Shown: positions 54,913-63,960 of the stretch, piece after piece
Numbering within the stretch: the stretch's first letter is position 1
Layout: every line of letters begins with the position of its first letter
Assembly (NCBI RefSeq): GCF_016495725.1
Contig: NZ_CP054705.1
Coordinates: 2,356,001 to 2,420,000 of the forward strand
Origin: Salicibibacter cibarius
Lineage (GTDB): Bacteria; Bacillota; Bacilli; Bacillales; Marinococcaceae
Direction: 5' to 3'
Length of the DNA stretch: 64,000 nucleotides
Program-made: the position numbers and the translations under genes
Notes under the pieces: model-generated
What the model was told of the DNA's origin: nothing
What the model saw: only the letters and a program-made list of their open reading frames with translations
The model's database searches: none

Positions 54913-55797
54913 ATGGATACCTTCTTAAGCTTTCTAAACACCTTTTTCATTCTGTTTTTAGAACTGACCGCTTTGTTCATACTCATTAGTTTTTTGGTCA
55001 GTTGGTTACAACAAAAGGTGACAGAAGAGCGAGTTAGACGCATCCTTAATCGACCAAATAAATGGAGTGGCTATCTCTATGGCGTAGGGTTAGGCTCACT
55101 GACCCCTTTTTGTTCTTGTTCAACGATACCGATTTTAGCAGGATTGTTGTCGTCTAGAGCGCCCTTTGGACCATCGATGTCATTTTTAATTGCCTCTCCT
55201 CTGTTGAATCCTGTGATCATTATCATGATGTTGACCTTGTTGGGGTGGGAATTAACCCTATATTACGCAATACTGATAGTCATTTTTTCAATACTCATTG
55301 GTGTTGTATGGAGAGGTTTAGGTTTGGAGCAGTCGGTTAAACAGGTGAGGGTTAAAAAAGGCGATCGTTCAAGCGAAGATCAAAATGTGCCCAAATGGAA
55401 ATTGGCGCTTCAAGATGCATGGACGTTCTTCTATCCCTTATTCCCTTACCTTCTCATCGGTGTTTTTATCGGAGCGTTAGTTTATGACGTCATCCCGCAG
55501 GAATTTATCGTTCAGTACGCTGGAGGGGATAATCCTTGGACGATTCCGATTGCATCGGTGATCGGGATTCCCATGTATATTCGTGCAGAAACCCTGTTGC
55601 CGATTGCGGGCGCCTTAGTTAGCCAAGGGATGGACCTGGGAGCTGTGATTGCTCTCTTAATCGGTGGTGCCGGGGCGAGTATTCCAGAGGTTATTTTATT
55701 AACCAAATTATTTAAACGAAGATTAGTTGTGGCTTTTGTCGTTTCCGTTTTGATTGTTGCTATTGGTACTGGATTTATCGTGCAAATCATCCTATAA
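54913..55797 (+). CDS. ArsP-like permease (organoarsenical/metalloid efflux)
   Basis: The protein is 294 residues from ATG 54913 (AAGGAGACAATA). Eight or so membrane segments; the motif T-P-F-C67-S-C69-S-T-I-P-I-L and S-P-L-L-N-P-V-I define the DUF318/ArsP permease family, which expels trivalent methyl- or roxarsone-type arsenicals. Two loop motifs are inverted repeats (second: I-G-I-P-M-Y-I-R-A-E-T-L-L-P-I). Operon with arsR2 and the CC peptide. Confidence 0.85.
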   Translation: MDTFLSFLNTFFILFLELTALFILISFLVSWLQQKVTEERVRRILNRPNKWSGYLYGVGLGSLTPFCSCSTIPILAGLLSSRAPFGPSMSFLIASPLLNPVIIIMMLTLLGWELTLYYAILIVIFSILIGVVWRGLGLEQSVKQVRVKKGDRSSEDQNVPKWKLALQDAWTFFYPLFPYLLIGVFIGALVYDVIPQEFIVQYAGGDNPWTIPIASVIGIPMYIRAETLLPIAGALVSQGMDLGAVIALLIGGAGASIPEVILLTKLFKRRLVVAFVVSVLIVAIGTGFIVQIIL

Positions 55798-55810
55798 AGG
55801 AGGTGATCCC

Positions 55811-55957
55811 ATGGTCCAAAAACAATCAAGCTTGAAAAACCTTTCCAAAGCAAAGCCGGCGCAACAAGATTGCTGCAGTGTAGAAATTGAAGAAGTTGAA
55901 TCCAGTCAGGAGAACTGCTGTGATTCTATCGAGCAAGAGAAGAAAAACGCGGAATAA
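55811..55957 (+). CDS. Small double-CC peptide of the arsR2-arsP operon
   Basis: A 48-residue peptide, ATG 55811 behind a textbook AAAGGAGGTGATCCC, 13 bases after the arsP stop. It has two cysteine pairs, C21-C22 and C36-C37, in an otherwise charged and helical chain. The pairs are like thiol sites for soft metals. It may act as an arsenic-binding chaperone handing the metalloid to the permease, comparable in idea to ArsD, but with no sequence relation. Family unknown. Confidence 0.7.
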   Translation: MVQKQSSLKNLSKAKPAQQDCCSVEIEEVESSQENCCDSIEQEKKNAE

Positions 55958-56000
55958 CATTGTGAAAATCAATGGATAATGATGGTTTCGACACCGTGTT

Positions 56001-56034
56001 CAAGGGACTTCGTTTTAAGAAGCCCCTTGTTTTA
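56001..56034 (+). terminator. Terminator of the arsR2 operon
   Basis: CAAGGGACTTC/GAAGCCCCTTG stem with one mismatch, followed by TTTT. Confidence 0.75.
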
Positions 56035-56133
56035 GTTGAAAATGTTTATCCAAGAAAATACAATTGTTCGGATTTAATATATAATGATCAGACCTCATAC
56101 CTCTCATTTTTCAAAACCTTGCACTTTCGTGCG

Positions 56134-56253
56134 CAAATCATGAAATACTCTGCGGAAAGTGCCAAGCTCATGATTGACAACGGTTGGTTAGAAGAGCCAC
56201 CCCAAGCAAAGGATAGAGACCGGTTAGCGAAAAAGAAGCATAACAATCTATAG
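56134..56253 (+). pseudogene. DUF3231 C-terminal remnant
   Basis: About 115 bases align closely with 48611-48724: A-Q-I-M-K-Y-S-A-E-S-A-K-L-M-I-D-N-G-W and P-P-Q-A-K-D-R-D. Upstream sequence is unrelated, so only the last 38 codons of a paralogue survive. A hairpin ATGTACTCTT/AAGAGTACAT at about 56273-56303 is its former terminator. Confidence 0.75.
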
Positions 56254-56488
56254 AATATCAAGGTAAAAGAAAATGTACTCTTTTAAATTAAGAGTACATC
56301 TTTGTTGATGCTTTATTCAACAATACGGCTCTTGAATTAGTTACCACTAGGCCCTCAACCTTGTGGAATTTTATATCTCATGTTGTTTCCTATCATGTCA
56401 ATCATTTCATTATAGGCACCAATAAAACTTGTAGCTTTCACCGATCCCCATATTTACATGAATCAACGTATTTTTTCCTTCTTATTTA

Positions 56489-58015
56489 CTCAACTTTCGC
56501 ACCTAGATAATGATTATGAAACCTACGGTTGCTTGATCTAGGAAGCTATCAGGTTCGGTTCTTGACATGAGAAACAACCATAAAAAAACACCTCGACGTT
56601 TGGTATAGTGTCATTGACAGAAAACACAACCAAAAAGAAGAGGTGCATCTCTATGATACCGAAAAATAGCAAGCATCATCAACTGCCAAATGAATTGCGA
56701 TCAACATTTCGAGAGTTAAAAATGCTCAAACACCTGCGAAACGCTGGTATTACGAAGTCATTCGGCTTTTCTTGCGGCTATCTTTTTCAGTTGGTCTTCT
56801 GCTTGATTTTTGAACATAAAAACTGGTTTCAATTTCTTGAAAGCAAGAAATCAGATGAGTCTCCGGCTAAGGATACGGTCTATCGATTTTTGAATGAATC
56901 CACTTTTGCATGGCGTCGGTTTCTCCTCTTTCTGAGTGCTCACACGATTGGAAAAGTGACAAAGCTAACCCGTCATGATCGGCCAAAAGTGTTTGTTCTG
57001 GACGATTCCTCCTACGATCGCAACCGAAGTAAAAAGGTGGAATTATTAGCTCGTTGTTTTGATCATGCTTCTCAAAAAATGCGCTATTACAAAGGGCTTC
57101 GAATGCTCACGTTAGGATGGACAGATGGAGCAACTTTTCTGCCTGTCGACTTCTCGTTGCTCAGTTCTAAACAATCGTGTATCAACGGCATTTCTGATTA
57201 CATTGATAAACGGACCTCTGGGTATAAAAGACAGCTTGAAGCTCTGCAATCAGCTCCGGAACAAATTCCGAGCATGCTTCAAAGAGCAACGAAAGCAGGG
57301 ATTGATGCCTCTTACGTATTGATGGATAGTTGGTTTACGCAGCCGCCATTGATCCAAGCCATTACGGAACAGGGCCTCGACGTCATCGGCATGGTCAAGA
57401 AAATGAACCAGCGTTATATCGTGGACGGCAAGCAGGTTGATTTAGAACAATTCTACCGCCTCGCTGCCCCAAGAACCGGGAAAAAGGCGTTGCTTCGCTC
57501 CATTCATACAACGATGGCTAACGGCGTTCCTGTCAAAGTTGTTTTTGTCCGCAATCGAAATAAAAAGAGTGACTGGTTGGCAATTCTGAGCACGGATTGT
57601 ACATTAAGCGATCAGGAGATCATCCGTATTTATGGCATGCGGTGGGATATCGAGGTGTTTTTCAAAACGAGCAAATCCCTTTTAAAGTTGCAAAAAGAGT
57701 TCCAAGGGCGCTCGTATGATTCCCTGATCAGCCATACCACCATTGTTTTCGCTCGATATATCGTACTGGCATGGCAAAACCGATGTAGCACCGACCAAAG
57801 AACGCTTGGCGGTATGTTTTATGACGTCTGTGATGAAGTGAGTGAACTCGATTGGGCTGTAGCTCTCCAGCAACTCGTCGAGCTTCTTGAAGATGTCTTC
57901 AACAACAGCGACAAGAAAATGAAAACATTCATTAAAAGTCAACTCCAACAATGGATCGCGGGTTTACCCAATTATATCAAGGTGTACATGCCTTATTTGG
58001 GCTGCGAAAGTTGAG
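56489..58015 (+). mobile_element. IS4-family insertion sequence, 1527 bp
   Basis: Ends are inverted: CTCAACTTTCGCA at 56489 and its complement ending at 58015. The 7-base word TTATTTA lies directly outside both ends (56482-56488 and 58016-58022), a likely target duplication. The element contains a single transposase gene. Its right end abuts the stop codon of blaI. Confidence 0.8.
56653..58014 (+). CDS. IS4 family transposase
   Basis: The protein is 453 residues from ATG 56653 (AGAGGTG upstream; a longer frame to 56608 lacks one). DDE residues: V-L-D-D-S-S-Y-D-R-N (Asp), Y-V-L-M-D-S-W-F (Asp) and R-I-Y-G-M-R-W-D-I-E-V-F-F-K (Glu, the Y-R-E-K-like signature of IS4). Apparently intact. Its stop codon lies inside the right terminal repeat. 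Confidence 0.93.
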   Translation: MIPKNSKHHQLPNELRSTFRELKMLKHLRNAGITKSFGFSCGYLFQLVFCLIFEHKNWFQFLESKKSDESPAKDTVYRFLNESTFAWRRFLLFLSAHTIGKVTKLTRHDRPKVFVLDDSSYDRNRSKKVELLARCFDHASQKMRYYKGLRMLTLGWTDGATFLPVDFSLLSSKQSCINGISDYIDKRTSGYKRQLEALQSAPEQIPSMLQRATKAGIDASYVLMDSWFTQPPLIQAITEQGLDVIGMVKKMNQRYIVDGKQVDLEQFYRLAAPRTGKKALLRSIHTTMANGVPVKVVFVRNRNKKSDWLAILSTDCTLSDQEIIRIYGMRWDIEVFFKTSKSLLKLQKEFQGRSYDSLISHTTIVFARYIVLAWQNRCSTDQRTLGGMFYDVCDEVSELDWAVALQQLVELLEDVFNNSDKKMKTFIKSQLQQWIAGLPNYIKVYMPYLGCES

Positions 58016-58393
58016 TTATTTATTCTTTTTATCCAAGATGGATCTTAACTCTTCGATTTCTTTTTCTGAGAAAGAGTCGTCCTCAATAAATTGAATTAAC
58101 GCAGATTTCATTGTTCCCCCGCGTATCTTTTTGATTAGGGATTGGGCCTCAGCACGTTGACATTCGTCTTCAGAATACAAGGGGGAAAATGTGTAAACCT
58201 TCTTCTCCTTGTTGACATCAATAACTTCTTTCTGCGTAAGGCGATCTAATAATGTGCGAATCGTCTTAGGGCTCCATTCGGTTTGTTCACGCATCGAGGA
58301 GATGACTGCATTTGCTGTTTGTGGCGACTTTCCCCAAAGCACCTTCATCACCTCCCATTCTGCCTGAGAAATACTCGGTACTTCACGTGTCAT
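58016..58393 (-). CDS. blaI: BlaI/MecI-type penicillinase repressor
   Basis: The protein is 125 residues: winged helix (I-S-Q-A-E-W-E-V-M-K-V-L-W, W-S-P-K-T-I-R-T-L-L-D-R-L) and C-terminal dimer domain with the proteolysis region near residue 100. It represses bla and blaR1 by binding TACA/TGTA dyads. It overlaps blaR1 by 11 bases. Its TAA stop is the first codon next to the IS4 element, so the native 3' flank is displaced. Confidence 0.95.
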   Translation of the reverse strand: MTREVPSISQAEWEVMKVLWGKSPQTANAVISSMREQTEWSPKTIRTLLDRLTQKEVIDVNKEKKVYTFSPLYSEDECQRAEAQSLIKKIRGGTMKSALIQFIEDDSFSEKEIEELRSILDKKNK

Positions 58394-60179
58394 TTTGTTT
58401 TCCCTCCTTTCGATGATGATATATATTTTTCTGATTTAAGATGTCCAACGTTATTTCTGCTGCTTTACTTCCGGTCGCATGATCGTTTTCCTCTATATTT
58501 GTAGCAAAGAAAAACGTATCATTCGAAGTCTCTACAAATCCGATAAACAAGCCATTCCTATGTTTTCCGTTAATATTACCAGTTCCCGTTTTGCCGTACA
58601 ATGTCCCACTGTCGTTCTCTTCGAGTATCATAACATCTTTCAGAAATTGGATATGCTCTTCTTCAAATTCAAACTGATTTGTGTAAACATCTTGCAGTAA
58701 TTGCACTTGTTCAATTAATGATATTTCAAGCGATGATTCTAACCAGTACTCTTCAATCCCTCCACTAAGATCGTGATTACCATAGTCAACTTTTTCTAAA
58801 AAGGATTGGATGTTCTCTTCATTCACTTGTTTGTCCAGTTCCTGAAAATACCAGGTTACAGAATGTTGCATGGCCGATGGTAAGTCTTGATCTCTGTTCC
58901 ATTCATTGTAGGCATATGGTTGACCATTCCAGTTCAACGTTGAATGATCGATGCTGATAACGTTTTGCTCAAGGGCAAATAATGCACTAAATGGTTTATA
59001 AGTGGAATTCGGGGACATTCTGAGCGTACCCTTCTCTTCATTATGGATATGATATTGCTCATTCTGCATGCTGTAAAGCACAAAACTACCGTCATATCCC
59101 CCAAAATCGTCGCTAAAATCTTCATACACGGGTTGATCATCATCAAAATCATAGTAATCATTCGGTTCAGCCGTTACAGCTGTAACGGGCACTTGAATAG
59201 TGATAACGATACTTAAAAAAATACAGGTGATGATACCTTTTCGTTTTTTTGGCAAGGAATCCCCATTGTAGTCTGCAATATTTATGATTCGTTTCTTTAA
59301 ATGCGTTTTTGAACCAAAGAATTGGTTCGTCAAATGGAAGGACGAAAACCGCGCATACCGATGGGCAAAATTTATTAGTGTGTTGCCATAATCTTTATAA
59401 GATTGTCGGTCTAATGTATGCAAGACAGCAGCATCACATGCGATTTCACGATCCAGCTTCATTTCTTTAAACGCCCACCAAACCAAGGGATGAAACCAAT
59501 ACATGATTTGATAAACCAAAAATATATAATTAACGTGTACATGTTTACTTTTATAATGATGCAATTCATGCAACAAAATCAATTCGATTTCCCTCATGGA
59601 AAAACTTTTATCTAGATCGTTGGGTAACAGAATATACGTTTTGAAAAATCCGAACGTGGTCGGAGATGTAACAACGGATGACTCTTTCATCACTAAATCT
59701 TGGGTGATTCCCAAGCTCTTCTTACATCGGGCAAACAAACGACGGACGTCTTGATTTTCGATGGTTGTAGAAGCATTTTTAATCCGATGAATCCTGACTT
59801 GCGCTAGAATGGCGAAAACCCCGAAGAAAACCATGCCTATCATCCATCCATAGAATATAATCTCACTTAGAATTGTGAAATCAAGACGGTTGACGGAATA
59901 GCTGAAGTCATTCATCCAGTTCCCGTTGTTGACCGAAGTACTCGTTTCTGAATGTTGGGAGGTATTCATTATGGAATTATTGGCCTGAGGAACCGAATGT
60001 TTCCAATCGATATATTGGATAGGCAAAAGAGGGATTGTCAGTGAGATAAGGAGAAAAAACCACATATAATACTTCCATTTAGCGGTTAATTTATTTCCAT
60101 AAAACCTTCTGATCAACAGGATCATGGCTATCGTCGCTGTAGAAAACACAATAGATAGAACCATAAGTAAAAAAAACAC
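58383..60179 (-). CDS. blaR1: BlaR1 beta-lactam sensor-transducer
   Basis: A 598-residue protein: four membrane helices (about 3-23, 36-55, 105-128, 313-332), a cytoplasmic gluzincin domain with H204-E-L-H-H208 and D-x-x-x-A-C-D downstream (E245 region), and an outer penicillin-binding sensor with S392-T-Y-K395 and late K-T-G. Acylation of the Ser triggers cleavage of BlaI. The outer linker (about 338-365) is extremely acidic. Operon blaR1-blaI, divergent from the beta-lactamase. Confidence 0.95.
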   Translation of the reverse strand: MFFLLMVLSIVFSTATIAMILLIRRFYGNKLTAKWKYYMWFFLLISLTIPLLPIQYIDWKHSVPQANNSIMNTSQHSETSTSVNNGNWMNDFSYSVNRLDFTILSEIIFYGWMIGMVFFGVFAILAQVRIHRIKNASTTIENQDVRRLFARCKKSLGITQDLVMKESSVVTSPTTFGFFKTYILLPNDLDKSFSMREIELILLHELHHYKSKHVHVNYIFLVYQIMYWFHPLVWWAFKEMKLDREIACDAAVLHTLDRQSYKDYGNTLINFAHRYARFSSFHLTNQFFGSKTHLKKRIINIADYNGDSLPKKRKGIITCIFLSIVITIQVPVTAVTAEPNDYYDFDDDQPVYEDFSDDFGGYDGSFVLYSMQNEQYHIHNEEKGTLRMSPNSTYKPFSALFALEQNVISIDHSTLNWNGQPYAYNEWNRDQDLPSAMQHSVTWYFQELDKQVNEENIQSFLEKVDYGNHDLSGGIEEYWLESSLEISLIEQVQLLQDVYTNQFEFEEEHIQFLKDVMILEENDSGTLYGKTGTGNINGKHRNGLFIGFVETSNDTFFFATNIEENDHATGSKAAEITLDILNQKNIYHHRKEGKQNDT

Positions 60180-60238
60180 GCAATCTCCCCTCCTCCCCCA
60201 TCATTCATTACCTCTTTTTCCCAGGGGCTGATTTTACA

Positions 60239-60284
60239 TTGACATATCCGGACTACATATGTAGTATTTGATTACAGTTGTAGT
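60239..60284 (+). promoter_or_regulatory. bla promoter with two BlaI operators
   Basis: TTGACA (60239-60244), 17-base spacer, TAGTAT (60262-60267). Operators with TACA-N2-TGTA cores at 60254-60263 (spacer/-10) and 60273-60282 (start site), 19 bases centre to centre. The second probably also covers the blaR1 promoter on the other strand. Confidence 0.85.
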
Positions 60285-60420
60285 CATGAATGATCTACTT
60301 CTAATTTTACACGATAATGCCACGACAAAAAAGAGGTGAATGATGGATGGTGAAGTAATTCTTTCTCCTTTTTCCACTAAAAATATAGGCGAACAAATCA
60401 AAATCGTGAGGTTGATAAAT

Positions 60421-61308
60421 ATGGTAAGGATTACGAAGATAGCGGGCTCTTTTCTTTTTACTTTTGTCATGCTTATGGGTTGTACAAACCAAGAGGAATT
60501 AGAAGCAAATGATCATGAATCTACAGAAGACACGAACGATGTGTTTCGTCAACTTGAGGAAGAATACGATGCAAATCTCGGTATTTACGCTCTAGATACC
60601 GGCACAAATCAAAGCATATCCTATCGAGAAGACGAACGTTTCGCCTATGCTTCCACACATAAAGCGCTCACTGCAGGTATAATGTTGCAGCAAAACGATA
60701 TCGATGAGCTTGACCAAACGATTCGTATCACAAATGACGATCTTGTGAATTATAATCCGATCACCGAGGATCACGTCGGTGAACAAATGACATTGGAGGA
60801 ACTTGGCGAAGCTTCAATGCATTATAGTGATAACACTGCTGGTAACCTGATCCTTGAACAGATCGGGGGCCCTGAAGGTTTTAAAGAAGCGCTTCGTGAT
60901 ATGGGAGATGATGTGACCAACCCGGAAAGATCGGAACCAGAATTAAATGAATTTCTACCCGGTGAGACACAAGATACGAGTACCCCTGAGGCGCTGGCAT
61001 CCAGCCTACAAAGTTTCACAATCGGAGACGCCTTGCCACAAGAGAAACAGGAATTGTTAACAGATTGGCTGAAACAAAATCAAACCGGAGATACTTTGAT
61101 TCGAGCAGGTATACCGGATAATTGGGAAATTGGCGATCGAACGGGGGCAGCTTCCTTCGGGACCCGAAATGCTATCGCAATCATTTGGCCACCAAATGAA
61201 GAGCCTATTTTTCTCTCTGTTCTTTCTAACAAAGACCAGGAGGATGCCGATTATAACGATGAGCTCATTGCAAGGGCCACCGAAGAAGTCATAAACCTTC
61301 TTGAATAA
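60421..61308 (+). CDS. bla: Class A beta-lactamase, lipoprotein
   Basis: The protein is 295 residues from ATG 60421 (GAGGTTGATAAAT upstream). Lipoprotein signal ends L-M-G-C21. Active-site motifs: S78-T-H-K81, S136-D-N138, E172-P-E-L-N176 (omega loop) and R240-T-G242 in place of the usual K-T-G. It hydrolyses penicillins on the outer membrane face; class A identity is secure. Expression is controlled by BlaI. A hairpin terminator follows. Acidic surface as in the other exported proteins. Confidence 0.95.
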   Translation: MVRITKIAGSFLFTFVMLMGCTNQEELEANDHESTEDTNDVFRQLEEEYDANLGIYALDTGTNQSISYREDERFAYASTHKALTAGIMLQQNDIDELDQTIRITNDDLVNYNPITEDHVGEQMTLEELGEASMHYSDNTAGNLILEQIGGPEGFKEALRDMGDDVTNPERSEPELNEFLPGETQDTSTPEALASSLQSFTIGDALPQEKQELLTDWLKQNQTGDTLIRAGIPDNWEIGDRTGAASFGTRNAIAIIWPPNEEPIFLSVLSNKDQEDADYNDELIARATEEVINLLE

Positions 61309-61331
61309 CAAGGTGTAAAATAAACGGTAAA

Positions 61332-61370
61332 AAGCCTAACTTCTCGATTACAACATTGAGAAGTAGGCTT
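61332..61370 (+). terminator. Hairpin after bla
   Basis: AAGCCTAACTTCTC pairs with GAGAAGTAGGCTT apart from one bulged A; T-run is weak (CTATTCTG). Confidence 0.65.
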
Positions 61371-61469
61371 CTATTCTGCCATATCCAGTTAGACACCCAA
61401 TCATTTAAAAATTTGGTTCCTTATATATCAAGTAAACAAAAATCTAGTCTTAGAGCTTTATACCATAGT

Positions 61470-61922
61470 TTAATCATACAAATTCTTCTCCTTGCTGCCA
61501 GCATAGCTGAACATCCACTGTACTCCGTATTTATCCATACATTGGCCGAATTTCTCCGCCCAGGTCGTTTCAGCAATCGGCATTTTCACCTCACCGCCTT
61601 CGGAAAGGGCATTGAAGAGTTTGTCAGTCTCTTCTGCCGACTCAGGTTCAATCTCAATCATAAACATATTACCGGCGGTGACGCCGTGGCCAAAAACCCC
61701 CTTCCCATCGTCTCCCATGAGCGTCGTGTTTGCCCCAATTGGCAGGGCGATGTTAGCAATCTTTTCACCGTCTTCTTTAGAAAGCTGGTCAAGCCCCGGC
61801 ATTTCATCTTTCATTTCATTAAACCGCACAAGCTGCGGCTCGCCACCAAAGATCGATTGATAAAATGTAAACGCTTCTTCGCAGTTGCCGTCAAAATTTA
61901 AGTAGGGATTTACTTGTTTCAT
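61470..61922 (-). CDS. VOC family protein, PhnB-like
   Basis: A 150-residue protein of the same PhnB-type subgroup as the one at 20155: N-P-Y-L-N-F-D-G-N-C-E-E-A-F-T-F-Y at the start and W-A-E-K-F-G-Q-C-M-D-K-Y-G-V-Q-W at the end, typical glyoxalase/bleomycin-resistance fold proteins that act as dimers. Function unknown; a methyltransferase label seen in databases is misleading. ATG 61922 follows AGGAGGAATATC. Confidence 0.85.
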   Translation of the reverse strand: MKQVNPYLNFDGNCEEAFTFYQSIFGGEPQLVRFNEMKDEMPGLDQLSKEDGEKIANIALPIGANTTLMGDDGKGVFGHGVTAGNMFMIEIEPESAEETDKLFNALSEGGEVKMPIAETTWAEKFGQCMDKYGVQWMFSYAGSKEKNLYD

Positions 61923-62162
61923 GATATTCCTCCTTTGAGTTTTATTTTACTCTACCATACACCTTTCGAACAGATTTCTTCTGGATTGCTGTTTTTTCAG
62001 CTTCAAACCTTTTACACTGCTCAATTTAAATGAGCTTGTTTAGAAAACCGTTCACATGTCACGCAGCCGTTTCTTCATCCGTATTTGCATTTCCCTAATG
62101 ATTCTATTGCTTTCGTGGCGGATACATAGCTGGAAGGTAAACTAACAATCCCAAGCGCCACG

Positions 62163-62197
62163 AAAAAAAGCCCCGATGCTTACACACCAAGGCTTTC
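62163..62197 (-). terminator. Terminator of glnRA
   Basis: Minus strand stem AAAGCCTTGGTG/CATCGGGGCTTT (with wobble pairs) followed by TTTTTT, 6 bases past the glnA stop. Confidence 0.85.
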
Positions 62198-62202
62198 GAC
62201 GC

Positions 62203-63558
62203 TTAATAACTTTGCATATACTGCTCCCGCTCCCACGGGTGGACTTGCGTGCGGAACATATCCCATTCGATTTCTTTTGCTTCGACGAAGTGTTCCACCG
62301 CGTGTTCACCGAGTGCATCAAGCAAGGTTTTATCCCTCTTGAGCTCATCGATTGCTTCCTTTAAGCTCGGCGGCAAGGCTTGGATATTGTCTTCCTCCCG
62401 TTCTTCCTCGCTCATCACATAAATATTGCGGTTGGTTTCTTCAGGTGCCTGCAATTCGCGTTTTACGCCGTCAAGGCCGGCGGCGAGCATCGAAGCTATC
62501 GCGAGGTATGGATTTGCGGCAGGATCCGGACTACGCACTTCTATTCTTGTGCTCGCTTTTCGCGAGTTCGGGATACGTACGAGCGGGCTCCGGTTCCTAT
62601 GGGACCAGGCAATATAGACCGGTGCCTCGAAACCGGGAACGAGACGTTTATATGAATTGACGATCGGGTTCGTAAGTGCCGTAAAAGCTTTCGAATGTTC
62701 CAAAATGCCGGCGAGGAACTGCATGGCTGTTTTGCTTAACTGCGTCTCGGTGTTTTCATCGTAAAATGCATTGGTTTTCCCTTTAAAAAGCGACATGTTG
62801 CAGTGCATGCCCGACCCATTCACGCCGAATAAAGGTTTCGGCATAAACGTCGCGTGCAAGCCATGCTGACGGGCGATCGTTTTGACGACGAGCTTAAACG
62901 TTTGGATATTGTCACAAGTCGTGACGGCATCAGCATATTTAAAGTCAATTTCGTGTTGGCCGGGAGCGACCTCGTGGTGCGAGGCTTCAATTTCAAAACC
63001 CATCCCTTCCAATTCAAGGACAATGTCCCGACGGCAATTTTCCCCCAAGTCGGTAGGCGCAAGGTCAAAATAACCGCCTTTGTCATTCAATTCCAATGTC
63101 GGGTCGCCTTTTTCATCGTTTTTGAACAAGAAAAATTCCGGTTCGGGACCAATGTTAAAATCGGTGTAGCCGAGGCTTCTCGCTTCTTCGAGTACATTTT
63201 TAAGCACTCTGCGCGGATCTCCATCGAAGGGTTTCGGCTCGTCTCCATGCTTTTCAGGTGGTTCATATATGTCACAAATCAGCCGGGCTACTTTCCCTTT
63301 TTCCGGTGTCCACGGGAAGATCACCCATGTGTCCAAATCCGGATATAAGTACATGTCCGACTCTTCAATGCGCACGAACCCTTCAATGGAAGAACCGTCG
63401 AACATCATTTGATTGTCGAGTGCTTTCTCCAATTGATCGGTAGGGATTTCCACATTTTTTACGGTTCCTTGCAAGTCGGTAAATTGCAGTCGAATAAACT
63501 TCACATTTTCTTCTTCTACCATGCCGGTAATGTCTTCACGCGTATACGACGTTGGCAT
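62203..63558 (-). CDS. glnA: Type I glutamine synthetase
   Basis: A 451-residue GSI-alpha enzyme: F-D-G-S-S-I-E-G-F near 55, [17 protein letters not shown] and the loop for glutamate binding [14 protein letters not shown]. It has no 25-residue insert or adenylylation site, as typical of the Bacillus form, which is feedback inhibited and itself controls GlnR and TnrA. RBS GAGGGGG. Operon glnR-glnA with 12 bases between. Confidence 0.97.
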   Translation of the reverse strand: MPTSYTREDITGMVEEENVKFIRLQFTDLQGTVKNVEIPTDQLEKALDNQMMFDGSSIEGFVRIEESDMYLYPDLDTWVIFPWTPEKGKVARLICDIYEPPEKHGDEPKPFDGDPRRVLKNVLEEARSLGYTDFNIGPEPEFFLFKNDEKGDPTLELNDKGGYFDLAPTDLGENCRRDIVLELEGMGFEIEASHHEVAPGQHEIDFKYADAVTTCDNIQTFKLVVKTIARQHGLHATFMPKPLFGVNGSGMHCNMSLFKGKTNAFYDENTETQLSKTAMQFLAGILEHSKAFTALTNPIVNSYKRLVPGFEAPVYIAWSHRNRSPLVRIPNSRKASTRIEVRSPDPAANPYLAIASMLAAGLDGVKRELQAPEETNRNIYVMSEEEREEDNIQALPPSLKEAIDELKRDKTLLDALGEHAVEHFVEAKEIEWDMFRTQVHPWEREQYMQSY

Positions 63559-63570
63559 TTTGATTCCCCC

Positions 63571-63960
63571 TCAATGGAAAAAATGAGCAATTTGTCCCTG
63601 GATCATCGACGCTTTATGCGCGTGGGCATTATTAAGCGCCTCCCACCTGAGTTGTTCATGCAATCGCTTCGTTTCGATTCTCTCTCGTTCCGCTAGTGTT
63701 TTCTTTTCTTCTTGTTCCGCGCGATCCCGGAACACCTCTTTAATGCCTGCCATGTTAATGCCACGCTCCATTAGCTGCTTGATGTCAAGCAAACGGTCCA
63801 CATCCGCAAACGAAAACAATCGTTGATTGCCTTCGGTCCTTGTCGGAGTTACAAATCCGTGGCTTTCATAGTAGCGGATTTGGCGAGGCGTCAAATCTGT
63901 TAAGTCTTTGACGATGCGAATCGAGAACAAAGGCATATGCAAACGGTCGCTTTGTCCCAC
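63571..63960 (-). CDS. glnR: MerR-family regulator GlnR
   Basis: A 129-residue MerR protein: [18 protein letters not shown] with [10 protein letters not shown] wing, then a helical dimer/C-terminal part. It represses glnRA with feedback-inhibited GS under nitrogen excess. GTG start at 63960; its operators lie beyond the window edge, and the last 40 bases give no clear TGTNA-N7-TNACA site. Confidence 0.95.
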   Translation of the reverse strand: MGQSDRLHMPLFSIRIVKDLTDLTPRQIRYYESHGFVTPTRTEGNQRLFSFADVDRLLDIKQLMERGINMAGIKEVFRDRAEQEEKKTLAERERIETKRLHEQLRWEALNNAHAHKASMIQGQIAHFFH

